Notes: generated by a model from the letters alone, not told the origin. Positions 8,708 through 17,725 are shown, counted from the stretch's first letter. The stretch: DNA of 64,000 bases from Geminicoccus harenae (GCF_019800005.1 NZ_JABGCL010000010.1:124001-188000), one strand, 5' to 3'. Program-made: numbers and translations.

Positions 8708-9308
8708 CGATTCCGAGGACGACGCGGCCGACACCGTCTTCCGTGACACGATCATGCTGGCGCTGGCGGGTTTCGTCACGGTGGTGATCATCATGCTCGC
8801 GCACATCCGGCCCGAGGCTCAGGCTTCCGCCACGGCCGAAGCGGCGACCATGCCGGGCAACGTCATGATCGAGGCGCACTGGGCGGGCGACCTCGATACC
8901 GATGTCGACCTGTGGGTACAGGGGCCGGGCGACGTGCCGGTAGGCTACTCCAACAAGGGCGGCGGCCTGTTCAACCTGCTACGCGACGACCTCGGCAAGC
9001 AGATGGACCTGTCCGGCCAGAACTACGAGGTCAGCTATACGCGCGGCCTCCTGCCGGGCGAGTACACGGTCAACCTCCATCTCTACCGCAACCGCTCCAC
9101 CCTGCAGTCGGTCCCGGTCAAGGTCGTCGCCAGCGTCAAGAAGGACGCCAACGAGGTCTCCAGGCAGATCCTGGTGAGCGACACCCAGCTGGACCGCGAG
9201 GGCCAGGAGAAGACCGTGTTCCGCTTCCGGCTCGATGACGAGGGGGGACTCGTCCAGGACAGCGTGACGACGCTGTTCCGGTCGCTGCGCTCAGGGACCA
9301 AGACATGA
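8694..9308 (+). CDS. One-helix partner of ExbB-like channel with DUF2135/YfaP-like periplasmic domain
   Basis: A 204-residue protein with an acidic cytoplasmic N-terminus (residues 1-17) and a single membrane helix (about 19-36) led by Asp18 (FRDTIMLALAGF). This is the layout of TolR/ExbD/MotB, where that Asp carries protons. The periplasmic part is not a TolR, ExbD or OmpA-like domain. It contains DLDTDVDLWVQGPG and LLPGEYTVNLHLY, resembling the beta-sandwich DUF2135/YfaP family, then a region of alternating charged residues. The gene overlaps its upstream neighbour by 14 bases and the next by 4. The B-subunit role is inferred from topology and position; the domain call is tentative. Confidence 0.65.
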   Translation: MHALDDSEDDAADTVFRDTIMLALAGFVTVVIIMLAHIRPEAQASATAEAATMPGNVMIEAHWAGDLDTDVDLWVQGPGDVPVGYSNKGGGLFNLLRDDLGKQMDLSGQNYEVSYTRGLLPGEYTVNLHLYRNRSTLQSVPVKVVASVKKDANEVSRQILVSDTQLDREGQEKTVFRFRLDDEGGLVQDSVTTLFRSLRSGTKT

Positions 9309-9820
9309 CCACCCTCACCCTCCTGTTCGTCGTTTCGGTGCTGCTGGCTGCCGGGCTGGCATCGGCGGTGCTGTGGTCGCGCCACCGGACCACGGTGAAG
9401 CTCGGCGCGCTCGCGGGCCTGCTCTGCTTCCTGCCGATCGGCTATGCCGCCTATGCGGACCTGCTCAGCCGGCCAAAGCCGGTGGGGCTGGAGTGGTGGC
9501 ACCGCAATGCCGAGGAGGCCACGGTGATCGGCCAGCAGCTGCGCGAGGGCGAGGGCCTGTTCCTCTGGCTGCAGTTCTCTGCCGATCCCGAGCCCCGCGC
9601 CTATGTCCTGCCCTGGGACGGCAAGCTCGCCGAGCAGCTCCAGACGGCCTGGGAGGAGGCGCAGAAGAACGGCACCGGGGTGCGCATGAAGCTGCCGTTC
9701 GAGGCGACCCTGGACGCGCGCGAGCCCAAGTTCTACGCGCTGCCGCAGCCCCAGCTCCCGTCGAAGGACCACCAGAGCGAGCAGGCGCTGCGGGTCGAGC
9801 CGCCCGGCGAGGACGCCTGA
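9305..9820 (+). CDS. Hypothetical two-helix membrane protein of the ExbB-like cassette
   Basis: 171 residues with two N-terminal hydrophobic helices (about 4-24 and 31-50) and a soluble C-terminal domain of about 115 residues containing ATVIGQQLREGEGLFLWLQF and PRAYVLPWDGKLAEQLQ. No known family is recognised. The start ATG overlaps the stop of the preceding gene (9305-9308), so the three genes are almost certainly translated together. The soluble domain could be on either side of the membrane. It is probably a third component or regulator of the channel complex, but this rests on gene order alone. Confidence 0.6.
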   Translation: MTTLTLLFVVSVLLAAGLASAVLWSRHRTTVKLGALAGLLCFLPIGYAAYADLLSRPKPVGLEWWHRNAEEATVIGQQLREGEGLFLWLQFSADPEPRAYVLPWDGKLAEQLQTAWEEAQKNGTGVRMKLPFEATLDAREPKFYALPQPQLPSKDHQSEQALRVEPPGEDA

Positions 9821-9881
9821 CCGCTGCCGCCGGGCCCTGGCCCATTGCCGATGGCGCGCCGCCGCGCTACCGGCAGCCGCC

Positions 9882-10790
9882 ATGAATGGCGCCTTTCCTC
9901 GCGACGGCTGGCTGCTCCTGTTCCCGCCTTTGTTCTGGGCGATCAACACGGTGGTCGGCCGGGCGCTGGCCGGGCATTTCCCGCCGATCGCCCTGTCGCT
10001 CGGCCGCTGGTCGCTGGCGTTCCTGTTCCTGCTGCCCTTCGCGCTCGGGGCCATGCGGGGCCAAGGCAGCGTGCTGCGCCAACACTGGCGGGCCATGCTC
10101 GCTCTGTCCCTCCTGGGGGTGGGGCTCTACAATTCCCTGCTCTACACCGCACTGATCACCTCGCAGCCGGTCAACGTCCTGCTGATCGGGGCGACCGCAC
10201 CCAGCTTCGTGCTGCTGGCGGAAGCGGCGCTGGCCAGGCGCCTGCCCGACTGGCGCGCCGTGCTGGCGACACTCCTGTCGATCGGCGGCGTGCTCGCGGT
10301 CGGCACGGGCGGCAGCCTCGCCAACCTGGCCCACCTCCAGTTCGCCGAAGGTGACCTGGTGATGATCGTGGCCACCCTGGTCTGGGCCGCCTACACGCTG
10401 GTGCTCAAGCGCGCCCGCCCGCCGATGCCCATGGCACCCTTGCTGCTCGTGCAGATCGGTGTTGGTGCCGCCCTGCTCGTGCCGGCCTTTCTGGTGGAAT
10501 GGCTGGTGTTCCAGCCGGTGATGCGGCTGGACGGCCAAGTGGCGGCGAGCCTCCTCTATGTCGCGATCTTCCCCTCGATCCTGGCCTATCTGTGCTGGGA
10601 CCGGGGCGTGGCGGCCGCCGGTGCGCAGGTCGCGGTGGTGCTGGCCAACCTCACCCCGATCCTGGCGGCACTGCTGGCCTGGCTGTTCCTGGGCGAGGCG
10701 ATCGGGCCGCAGCACCTGGTGGCCGCAGCGATGATCTTCACCGCGATCCGCCTGGCGACGACCGCGCCGAAGGAAGCGCTGGCGAGCTAG
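9882..10790 (+). CDS. EamA/DMT-family transporter
   Basis: A 302-residue protein with ten predicted membrane helices arranged as two EamA repeats (about 8-140 and 155-292), typical of the drug/metabolite transporter superfamily. Characteristic stretches include FPPLFWAINTVVGRAL at the start and LTPILAALLAWLFLGEAI near the end. Members usually export amino acids or other small metabolites; the substrate is not predictable here. It begins 61 bases after the ExbB-like cassette and could be read through from it, though a separate function is likely. Confidence 0.87.
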   Translation: MNGAFPRDGWLLLFPPLFWAINTVVGRALAGHFPPIALSLGRWSLAFLFLLPFALGAMRGQGSVLRQHWRAMLALSLLGVGLYNSLLYTALITSQPVNVLLIGATAPSFVLLAEAALARRLPDWRAVLATLLSIGGVLAVGTGGSLANLAHLQFAEGDLVMIVATLVWAAYTLVLKRARPPMPMAPLLLVQIGVGAALLVPAFLVEWLVFQPVMRLDGQVAASLLYVAIFPSILAYLCWDRGVAAAGAQVAVVLANLTPILAALLAWLFLGEAIGPQHLVAAAMIFTAIRLATTAPKEALAS

Positions 10791-10813
10791 GCGCGCAACC
10801 CCTGCATGCGGCT

Positions 10814-10836
10814 TTTTGCCGGAAGTTGCGGCAAAA
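10814..10836. repeat. Short inverted repeat after the EamA gene
   Basis: TTTTGCCG at 10814-10821 and CGGCAAAA at 10829-10836 form an 8-bp perfect stem with a seven-base loop, 24 bases after the transporter stop. Neither strand has a U-run directly after the stem, so it is not a canonical terminator. It may still end or stabilise the upstream transcript. Confidence 0.4.
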
Positions 10837-11028
10837 CCCCGAAGCTGTACTCGCGCTGTCATCGAACCTGTGGCAGGAGTGCCCGCGGAGCAGGCAGGCG
10901 GATGCGCGTCCGGGGTCGGCGTGCGCGAATGCCTTCGGTGCTCACCGGACAACAGGGACGCAGGCCGGGCAGCATGCCCGCGCCACCGCACGACCCCACC
11001 GCACGTTCAACACAGCTTGGAGATCATC

Positions 11029-12057
11029 GTGGCTAGCAACAGGCTAGAGGAGAAGCTGGAGCGGATCCGCAAGGATTCGACCGTGAAGGACTTCGCGATC
11101 TGCGACGCGAAGGACGGCGACATGGGCGGCGGCATCCCGATGCCGGGCCCGGTGCGCGGCGCGGACGGCAAGCCCACCGGCAAGTGGAAGACCCGCGAGG
11201 CGCATCTCCAGCAGATCCGCGACATCGTCCGCCAGGACATCGTCGACCTGATGCTGGTCTCGGTCTCCACGCTCGAGATCCTGAAGGAAGAGGGTCTGTT
11301 CGAGGGCAGCCGGGTCGGCACCGCGATCCGCGCCAACGACACCACCGAGATCAAGGGCCCGCGCAACAGCCAGTACCGCAAGACCGCGTCGCTGCCGTTC
11401 CGCACCGCCGAGATCCCGCATGCCATGTATGGCCGGCTCGACGCGGAGCCCGGCACGCCGCCGACGCTCACCGACCTCGGCCTCTACTCCGTCACCTTCG
11501 TGGGCGACGCCGAGCAGGACCGCGAGGCGCTGAACCACTACCGCGACTTCCGCGCCGAGGCCGAGGAGTGGGGCTTCAAGCACTTCCTCGAGGTGTTCAA
11601 CCCGAACGTCGGGTTCGAGAACAACTCGATCGAAGAGATCGGCGACTTCGTCAACGACAGCATCCTCCACACCATCGCCGGCGTGCCGCGGATCTCGCAG
11701 CCGCAGTTCCTGAAGATGCCGTTCAACGGCCCGAAGGCGCTGACCGAGCTGGCCGAGTATGACCCGCGCCTGATCGTGGGCATCCTGGGCGGCGGTGCCG
11801 GCACCACCCGCGACACATTCGAGCTCCTGGCCGCCTCGCAGAAATACGGCGCCCGCCTGGTCCTGTTCGGCCGCAAGATCAACCTGGCCGAGCACCCGCT
11901 GGCGATCGTGAAGCTGATGAAGGCGGTTGTGGATGGCGAGACCACCCCGGCCGAGGCGGTGAAGGCCTATCACGGCGAGCTGGAGACGGCCGGCATCCGC
12001 CCGATCCGCGACCTGTCCGCCGACATGGAGATCACCGAGGCCGTCCTGAAGATGTGA
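11029..12057 (+). CDS. Conserved protein of unknown function, probable beta/alpha-barrel (aldolase-like)
   Basis: A soluble 342-residue protein. The GTG at 11029 is chosen because GGAG sits six bases upstream (11019-11022) and the homologous-looking sequence begins there. No membrane helix or signal is present. The pattern of alternating strands and helices, with VDLMLVSVSTLEIL, LYSVTFVGDAEQD, EEWGFKHFLEVFNPNV and LIVGILGGGAGTTRDTFELL, suggests a TIM barrel. The glycine-rich phosphate-binding-like loop near residue 250 resembles DeoC/LacD-type aldolases. It is convergent with a PfkB sugar kinase, which would suit sugar-phosphate metabolism. The catalytic residues and reaction are not identified. 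Confidence 0.6.
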   Translation: MASNRLEEKLERIRKDSTVKDFAICDAKDGDMGGGIPMPGPVRGADGKPTGKWKTREAHLQQIRDIVRQDIVDLMLVSVSTLEILKEEGLFEGSRVGTAIRANDTTEIKGPRNSQYRKTASLPFRTAEIPHAMYGRLDAEPGTPPTLTDLGLYSVTFVGDAEQDREALNHYRDFRAEAEEWGFKHFLEVFNPNVGFENNSIEEIGDFVNDSILHTIAGVPRISQPQFLKMPFNGPKALTELAEYDPRLIVGILGGGAGTTRDTFELLAASQKYGARLVLFGRKINLAEHPLAIVKLMKAVVDGETTPAEAVKAYHGELETAGIRPIRDLSADMEITEAVLKM

Positions 12058-12090
12058 TCCCGCCAAGGGACTGCATCCAGCGGAACCAGG

Positions 12091-12117
12091 AGGGCCGCCC
12101 GGCAACCGGGCGGCCCT
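12091..12117. terminator. Bidirectional hairpin terminator
   Basis: A perfect 12-bp stem: AGGGCCGCCCGG at 12091-12102, loop CAA, and its complement at 12106-12117. It lies between the convergent barrel-protein and kinase genes. The following base run is weak in T, so termination may be partly factor-dependent. Confidence 0.75.
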
Positions 12118-12136
12118 TCGCCGTTCCAGGGACCGG

Positions 12137-13054
12137 TCAGCCGATCAGGCGCATGGCCTGCTCGACCGCCTGGCGGTCCGGCATCCCGTCCCAGCCGTTG
12201 CCGGCCTGACACTTGAGCCCGGCTGCCGCCGTGGCGAAGCGGATCGTCCGCTCGATCGGCATGCCTTCCGTCAAGCCGCCGGCGAACGCGCCATGGAAGA
12301 CATCGCCGGCTCCGGTAGTGTCGCGGCAGGTCACCTGGATGGCCGGCACGTAGAGGAACTCCCCGCCGATCCACCAGACCGAGCCCTTCTCGCCCAGGGT
12401 CACGCCGAGGTCGCGCCCGATCCGGGTGCTCAGGCCCTCCAGACTGGTCCGGTCCGGCGCTGCGCCACCGGCCAGCTTGGCGAACGCACCCTCGGACAGG
12501 ATCGGGTAGGTGGCGAGTTGGGAGAGCTGCAGCAGCCGGTCGCCGCCGCGGCTGTCCTCGCCGTCGAACACGCTCGGCACGCCCAGGCCCCGGGCCGCCT
12601 CCAGGATCGCGAGGGAGCCCTCGATCCAGGCGGAATCGGCCAGCACGGCGCCAGCGCCCTGGAGCCGGTCGAGCGGCAGCTTGCCGGCCGGGCGCTCGAA
12701 CAGGTCGGCGCCATGGGCCACGATCAGGCGCTCGCCCAGGCGGTCGACCATCACGACCGCGAGAACGGTCTGCGCGTCCTCCACCATGGCGAGGCCGCTG
12801 ACATCGACCCCATGCCGGGCCAGTGCCTCGCGGGTCTGAATCCCATCCGCGTCATTGCCGACATTGCCCCAGAAGGCCGCTCGGATCCCGAGCCGGCTGC
12901 AGGCGACCGCGCCGGTCCCGGCCGGGCCGCCATTGCGGCGCGTCCGGCTCTTCGCGAGGATCTTGTTGGGCTCCCGCGGGATGACGTCGAGCTGGAAGAC
13001 GAGATCCACGACGGCTGCCCCAAGGCAGATGACCGGGCCGCGTGCCGCCGCCAT
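12137..13054 (-). CDS. PfkB-family carbohydrate kinase
   Basis: A 305-residue ribokinase-like enzyme. The N-terminal PfkB signature region is seen as NGGPAGTGAVACSRLG (about 41-56). The ATP/anion-hole motif DTTGAGD is at residues 245-251, with Asp251 as the expected catalytic base. It transfers phosphate from ATP to a sugar or sugar phosphate; candidates include fructose-type sugars or ribose, and specificity is not readable. The short C-terminal tail after DTTGAGD is normal. It is divergent from the glycosyltransferase gene with a 262-base gap, and convergent with the barrel protein. Confidence 0.85.
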   Translation of the reverse strand: MAAARGPVICLGAAVVDLVFQLDVIPREPNKILAKSRTRRNGGPAGTGAVACSRLGIRAAFWGNVGNDADGIQTREALARHGVDVSGLAMVEDAQTVLAVVMVDRLGERLIVAHGADLFERPAGKLPLDRLQGAGAVLADSAWIEGSLAILEAARGLGVPSVFDGEDSRGGDRLLQLSQLATYPILSEGAFAKLAGGAAPDRTSLEGLSTRIGRDLGVTLGEKGSVWWIGGEFLYVPAIQVTCRDTTGAGDVFHGAFAGGLTEGMPIERTIRFATAAAGLKCQAGNGWDGMPDRQAVEQAMRLIG

Positions 13055-13316
13055 CAGGCGCCCGCCACGCTGCGCAAGCCGTCGCGACCGGCGCCATTTT
13101 GGCGCACTTGATGCATGTGAATACGCTCCCTAGATCATGCTCGCTTTTCCGCAGCATGCCCGCCGCCTCGCCGGAACGCCACTGGCGCAGAGGCAGGGGA
13201 CGCTCCGGCCGAAGCCTTGCTGGCTCACGGGCCCGCGCCGACGCCTCCGGGCAGGCTGTAGGAACTTCATCTCTGACCAGAGGTTCTGACGCAGGCTGCT
13301 GTCGCAAGGCTGAAGC

Positions 13317-14432
13317 ATGAAGATCGCGCAGATTGCCCCCCTGATTGAAAGCGTTCCACCTCGTCTGTACGGCGGCACCGAGCGGGTCGTGTCCTGGCTG
13401 ACCGACCAGCTCGTCGACATGGGCCACGAGGTGACCCTCTTCGCTTCTGGTGATTCGCTCACCAAGGCGGAACTGGTGCCGTGCGTTGAGCGCGCCCTGC
13501 GCCTGGGTGGTACCCATGATGACCAGGTCCTGTCCTACCTCGTGATGATGGACGAGGTCGCCAGGCGTGTGGACGAGTTCGATGTCCTGCACTTCCACAT
13601 CGACGGCTTCCACTTCCCTCTGTTCCGCAAGCATGCATCGCGTGTCTTCACCACGCTGCATGGCCGCCAGGACTTGCCGGCCCTGCGCAGCTTCTATCGC
13701 CGGTTCCCCGAGTATCCGCTGATCTCCATTTCCGACCATCAGCGCCTGCCGGTGCCGGATGCGAACTTCGTCGCCACCATCCATCATGGCCTGCCGCTGG
13801 ACCTGCACCAGCCGACCCTCGAGCCTGGAGGCGACTACCTGGCCTTCCTCGGGCGGGTCTCGCCGGAAAAGGGCCTGGACCGCGCGATCGAGATCGCGAC
13901 GCGGGTGAACATGCCGCTCAAGATCGCGGCAAAGGTCGATGCCGCCGACGAGCGCTACTTCCGCGAGGTGGTCCAGCCCATGCTCGACCGGCCGAACGTT
14001 ACCTTCATCGGCGAGATCGACGAGCGCCAGAAGACCCACTTCCTCGGCGACGCCCGGGCACTCCTGTTCCCCGTCGACTGGCCGGAGCCGTTCGGGCTCG
14101 TTCTGACGGAAGCCATGGCGTGCGGCACGCCGGTGCTGGCGTTCAGGTGCGGCTCCGTTCCGGAGATCATCCGGACCGGGGTGAACGGGGTGATCGTCGA
14201 TTCCATGGACGAGGCGGTGGCCCAGCTTCCGCGGGTGCTGCAGCTGGACCGCAGAGAGGTGCGCCACACCTTCGTCCGGCGGTTCTCCGCGGAGCGGATG
14301 GCATCCCAGTACCTGGACCTGTTCCGCGCCGCGACCGAGAGGCCGCTGGTCTGCAAGGTGCAGGAGCGGCCTGACGACAGCCTCATCGCGATGGCTAGGC
14401 CTGCCAAGACCAGGATGCAGGCCCTGAGCTGA
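13317..14432 (+). CDS. GT4-family glycosyltransferase
   Basis: A 371-residue GT-B fold glycosyltransferase. The N-terminal acceptor domain begins with MKIAQIAPLIESVPPRLYGGTERVV. The C-terminal donor-binding domain carries FLGRVSPEKGLDRAIEIA and the EPFGLVLTEAMACGTPVLAF motif, typical of retaining GT4 enzymes with nucleotide-sugar donors. Eleven bases separate it from a glycogen-debranching-type glucosidase, so both are probably in one operon with topoisomerase IB. The pair suggests storage or osmotic-stress glucan metabolism, although GT4 also includes surface polysaccharide enzymes. Donor and acceptor are unknown. Confidence 0.87.
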   Translation: MKIAQIAPLIESVPPRLYGGTERVVSWLTDQLVDMGHEVTLFASGDSLTKAELVPCVERALRLGGTHDDQVLSYLVMMDEVARRVDEFDVLHFHIDGFHFPLFRKHASRVFTTLHGRQDLPALRSFYRRFPEYPLISISDHQRLPVPDANFVATIHHGLPLDLHQPTLEPGGDYLAFLGRVSPEKGLDRAIEIATRVNMPLKIAAKVDAADERYFREVVQPMLDRPNVTFIGEIDERQKTHFLGDARALLFPVDWPEPFGLVLTEAMACGTPVLAFRCGSVPEIIRTGVNGVIVDSMDEAVAQLPRVLQLDRREVRHTFVRRFSAERMASQYLDLFRAATERPLVCKVQERPDDSLIAMARPAKTRMQALS

Positions 14433-14443
14433 GGGACGCAGCC

Positions 14444-16615
14444 ATGCTGCCCGTCGATCCAACGTCAGCCGCAGGTCAGACGCCCTTCTACATCGCGGCC
14501 ATCGGCCCCAGCTCCCGGCCCCGCCACACCCTCAAGCAGGGCGACACCTTCGCGGTGATCGATTCGCACGGCGAGATCGGCATCTCCGCAGGTGGCCCGG
14601 ACGGGGTGTTCCACGACGGCACCCGGCACCTTTCCCGCCTGTCCTTCGAGATCGACGGGGCAGCACCGCTGGTGCTGGGCTCGGAGATCACCGAGGACAA
14701 TGCCGGGCTGGTGATCGAGCTGACCAACCCGGACATGATCCGGGACGGCAGGCTCTACCTGGCCAAGGACACGGTCTATTTCAGCCGCTTCTTCTTCCTG
14801 TGGGAGGGTGCGCTGCACGAGCGCTGCTCGATCCACAACCATGGGCTGGAGCCGGTCCGCTTCACCTTGACCTACCGGTTCGATGCGGACTTCGCCGACC
14901 TGTTCGAGGTGCGGGGCCTGCATCGCCCCGTCCGGGGCATACGGCGAGATCCTTCGGTCGAACCGAACGGGGTCACGCTGGCCTATCTCGGGCTGGATAA
15001 GGTCGAGCGCCACACCCGTCTGCAGTTCCGTCCGGCTCCGTCCGCGCTCGACCGGCGGATGATCCGGTTCGACATCACCCTGGAGCCCCGGGGGCGCTGC
15101 TCGCGCTTCATCACCATCGGCTGCAATCAGCAGCCGGCGGCCGACGAACTCGCCTTCCTCGGCAACATCAAGCGGGCGCGGCGCGTCGCCCAGCGGACGC
15201 GGCAGCGCGCATCCAAGATCCAAATCGCCAACGAGCGGATCAACCAGGTGTTCGACCGCTCGCTGGCCGACCTGTGCATGCTTTCCACCGACACGCCGCA
15301 GGGACCCTATCCCTATGCCGGCATTCCCTGGTACTCGACCACCTTCGGGCGCGACGGCATCCTCACCGCCATCGAGGCGCTCTGGGCGGATCCGATGATC
15401 GGCAAGGGCGTGCTCTGCTGCCTCGCTGCGTTGCAGGCGACCAGCCATGACCCGAAGGCCGACGCCGAGGCAGGCAAGATCCTCCACGAGATGCGCGGCG
15501 GCGAGATGGCGGCGCTGGGCGAGGTACCGTTCCGCCTCTACTACGGCAGCGTCGACTCGACCCCGCTCTTCCTGATGCTGGCCGGGCTCTATTTCGAGCG
15601 GACCGGCGACATCGACACGATGCGCCGGCTATGGCCGAACTTCCAGGCGGCGCTGGCCTGGATCGATGGCCCGGGCGATCCCGATGGCGACGGGTTCGTC
15701 GAGTACCAGCGTGCCACCGAGGCCGGCCTGGACAATCAGGGCTGGAAGGACTCGCACGATTCGATCTTCCATGCCGATGGCCGGCTCGCAAAGGGTCCGA
15801 TCGCGCTGGTCGAGGTCCAGGCCTATGTCTTCGCCGCCAAGCTGGCGATGGCCAAGGTCGCGGCCGCACTGGACGAGCCGGACATCGCGCAGCGCCTGCG
15901 CAACGAGGCGGAAAGGCTGCGCGTCCGCTTCGAGGAAGCGTTCTGGTGCGAGAGGCTCGGCACCTATGCGCTGGCGCTGGATGGCGACAAGCGGCGTTGC
16001 GAGGTGATCAGCTCCAATGCCGGTCATGTCCTGTTCGGTGGCATCGCCTCGGTCGATCGTGCGCGTTCGGTGGCGCGGGTGCTGCTCGACAACGCCTCGT
16101 TCTCGGGCTGGGGCGTGCGGACGATTGCGCAGGGCGAGGCGCGCTTCAATCCGATGTCCTACCATAATGGATCGGTCTGGCCGCACGATAACGCGATCAT
16201 CGCCCTGGGCTTCGCCCATTACGGCCTGAAGTCAGAGGTGGTGCGGATCGTCGACGCGATGTTCGGAGCAGCCTGCTGGATGGAGCTGAACCGCCTCCCG
16301 GAGCTGTTCTGCGGTTTTCGGCGCCGGGAACGGCGCGGTCCCACTCTCTATCCGGTCGCCTGCGCCCCACAGGCCTGGGCGGCAGCAGCTCCGCTGGCTT
16401 TCCTGCGCGCCTGCCTCGGCATGTCGTTTGACCCCGACGCGCAGCGGGTACGTTTTGTCGAACCCTACCTGCCGTCCCATTTCCAGAGCATCACGATCCG
16501 TGGCCTGGACCTGGGTGGAGCCAAGCTCGACGTGGAAATCCGGGGCAGGGGACGTGACATATCCGTCGCCGTGACCGGCCGCACCGGCGCTGGCCACGCC
16601 ATCCTTGTGCTGTAA
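14444..16615 (+). CDS. Glycogen debranching-type amylo-alpha-1,6-glucosidase
   Basis: A 723-residue protein with two parts. An N-terminal beta-rich glycogen-debranching domain (about 30-225) includes DGVFHDGTRHLSRLSFEI. A C-terminal (alpha/alpha)6-barrel (about 260-710) carries GIPWYSTTFGRDGILTAI, DNQGWKDSHDSIFHADG and MSYHNGSVWPHDNAII. These are signatures of the bacterial GDE_N_bis/GDE_C family, expected to hydrolyse alpha-1,6 or related glucosidic bonds. No signal peptide is present, so it acts in the cytoplasm. It lies between a GT4 glycosyltransferase and topoisomerase IB, with gaps of 11 and 9 bases. The exact substrate is unproven. Confidence 0.88.
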   Translation: MLPVDPTSAAGQTPFYIAAIGPSSRPRHTLKQGDTFAVIDSHGEIGISAGGPDGVFHDGTRHLSRLSFEIDGAAPLVLGSEITEDNAGLVIELTNPDMIRDGRLYLAKDTVYFSRFFFLWEGALHERCSIHNHGLEPVRFTLTYRFDADFADLFEVRGLHRPVRGIRRDPSVEPNGVTLAYLGLDKVERHTRLQFRPAPSALDRRMIRFDITLEPRGRCSRFITIGCNQQPAADELAFLGNIKRARRVAQRTRQRASKIQIANERINQVFDRSLADLCMLSTDTPQGPYPYAGIPWYSTTFGRDGILTAIEALWADPMIGKGVLCCLAALQATSHDPKADAEAGKILHEMRGGEMAALGEVPFRLYYGSVDSTPLFLMLAGLYFERTGDIDTMRRLWPNFQAALAWIDGPGDPDGDGFVEYQRATEAGLDNQGWKDSHDSIFHADGRLAKGPIALVEVQAYVFAAKLAMAKVAAALDEPDIAQRLRNEAERLRVRFEEAFWCERLGTYALALDGDKRRCEVISSNAGHVLFGGIASVDRARSVARVLLDNASFSGWGVRTIAQGEARFNPMSYHNGSVWPHDNAIIALGFAHYGLKSEVVRIVDAMFGAACWMELNRLPELFCGFRRRERRGPTLYPVACAPQAWAAAAPLAFLRACLGMSFDPDAQRVRFVEPYLPSHFQSITIRGLDLGGAKLDVEIRGRGRDISVAVTGRTGAGHAILVL

Positions 16616-16624
16616 CGGAGCCTC

Positions 16625-17725
16625 ATGGCGAATGCTGCCCCTGTGACGATGCCGCCAGGAACGTTCCTGCGCTACGTCAACCACGACATGCCCGGCATCA
16701 GCCGCCGTCGCTCCGGCAAGGGGTTCGCCTACCGCGATCCCGAGGGGCGGACGATCAGGGGCAAGGACACGCTCGCCTGGATCCGCTCGCTGGCGATCCC
16801 GCCGGCCTGGACCGAGGTGTGGATCGCGCCTTTCCGCGACGCGCACCTGCTGGCGGTGGGGCGCGACGACCGCGGACGGATGCAGTACCGCTACCATCCC
16901 GAATGGCGGGCGGCGCAGGATGCCACCAAGTTCGAGCGGATGCTGGAGTTCGGCCGGACCCTGCCGACCATCCGCAGCGCCGTGCAGGCCGACCTCGCCA
17001 GGCCGGGCCTGCACAAGCGGCGGGTCCTTGCGGTGGTCGTCCAGCTCCTCGAGGTCACCCATGTCCGGGTCGGCAACGAGGAATATGCCAAGGCCAACAA
17101 GAGCTACGGCCTGACCACGCTGAAGGACCGCCACCTCAAGATCAACGGCACCACGCTGCGCTTCCGCTTCAAGGGCAAGAGCGGCAAGGAGCACCAGATC
17201 ACCCTGCGCGACCGCCGGCTGGCGCGCCTGGTCGGCAAGCTGCAGGATCTGCCCGGCCAGCATCTGTTCCAGTACCTGGATGAGGACGGCACCCGGCAGC
17301 CGGTCGATTCCGCCGACGTGAACGCCTATCTGCGCGAGATCTCCGGCAGCAACTTCACCGCCAAGGACTTCCGCACCTGGGCGGCCACCGTGCTGTGCGC
17401 CTTCGCGCTCAGCGCCACGGAAGCGTTCGAGACCCAGGCTGCCGCCAAGCGCAACCTCAAGCAGGCGATCGAGCGGGTGGCACGCCGCCTGGGCCACACG
17501 CCCACGATCTGCCGCAAGAGCTACATCCACCCGGGACTGGTCGAGGACTATCTGGCCGGCGAGCTCTTCCAGGTGCTCAAGATCGAGCAGGCAATGGCCG
17601 ACCTCGAGGAATATGTGAGCCTGGAGCCCTACGAGACGGCCGTGCTCGACTACCTGAGTCGGCGATTGAACAGGGCAATGGACAACGCCGATCAAGCCTG
17701 TGCGGGAACATTGGTCGCCTCCTGA
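16625..17725 (+). CDS. Type IB DNA topoisomerase (poxvirus-like)
   Basis: A 366-residue enzyme of the short bacterial/poxviral TopIB class. An N-terminal DNA-clamp domain precedes the tyrosine-recombinase-like catalytic core. Active-site elements are visible: Arg in VRVGNEEYAK, Lys in FKGKSGKEH, Arg in FTAKDFRTWAAT, His in RRLGHTP, and the nucleophile Tyr300 in CRKSYIHPG. It relaxes supercoils by a 3'-phosphotyrosyl intermediate without ATP. CGGAG precedes the ATG. Such genes are scattered in proteobacteria, often in stress-gene neighbourhoods; here it is coupled to glucan genes. The family call is firm. Confidence 0.92.
   Translation: MANAAPVTMPPGTFLRYVNHDMPGISRRRSGKGFAYRDPEGRTIRGKDTLAWIRSLAIPPAWTEVWIAPFRDAHLLAVGRDDRGRMQYRYHPEWRAAQDATKFERMLEFGRTLPTIRSAVQADLARPGLHKRRVLAVVVQLLEVTHVRVGNEEYAKANKSYGLTTLKDRHLKINGTTLRFRFKGKSGKEHQITLRDRRLARLVGKLQDLPGQHLFQYLDEDGTRQPVDSADVNAYLREISGSNFTAKDFRTWAATVLCAFALSATEAFETQAAAKRNLKQAIERVARRLGHTPTICRKSYIHPGLVEDYLAGELFQVLKIEQAMADLEEYVSLEPYETAVLDYLSRRLNRAMDNADQACAGTLVAS

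Noticed and set aside
4777..8787. 1,336-residue plus-strand ORF opposite the SoeA-like gene
   Set aside because: It is antisense to well-supported genes, with Arg/His/Gly/Pro-rich low-complexity sequence typical of GC-rich shadow frames and no ribosome-binding site or domain.
7982..9820. Zorya anti-phage system, because of the MotA/TolQ-like protein and one-helix partner
   Set aside because: The partner lacks an OmpA/MotB peptidoglycan-binding domain and no ZorC, ZorD or ZorE-like gene is nearby.
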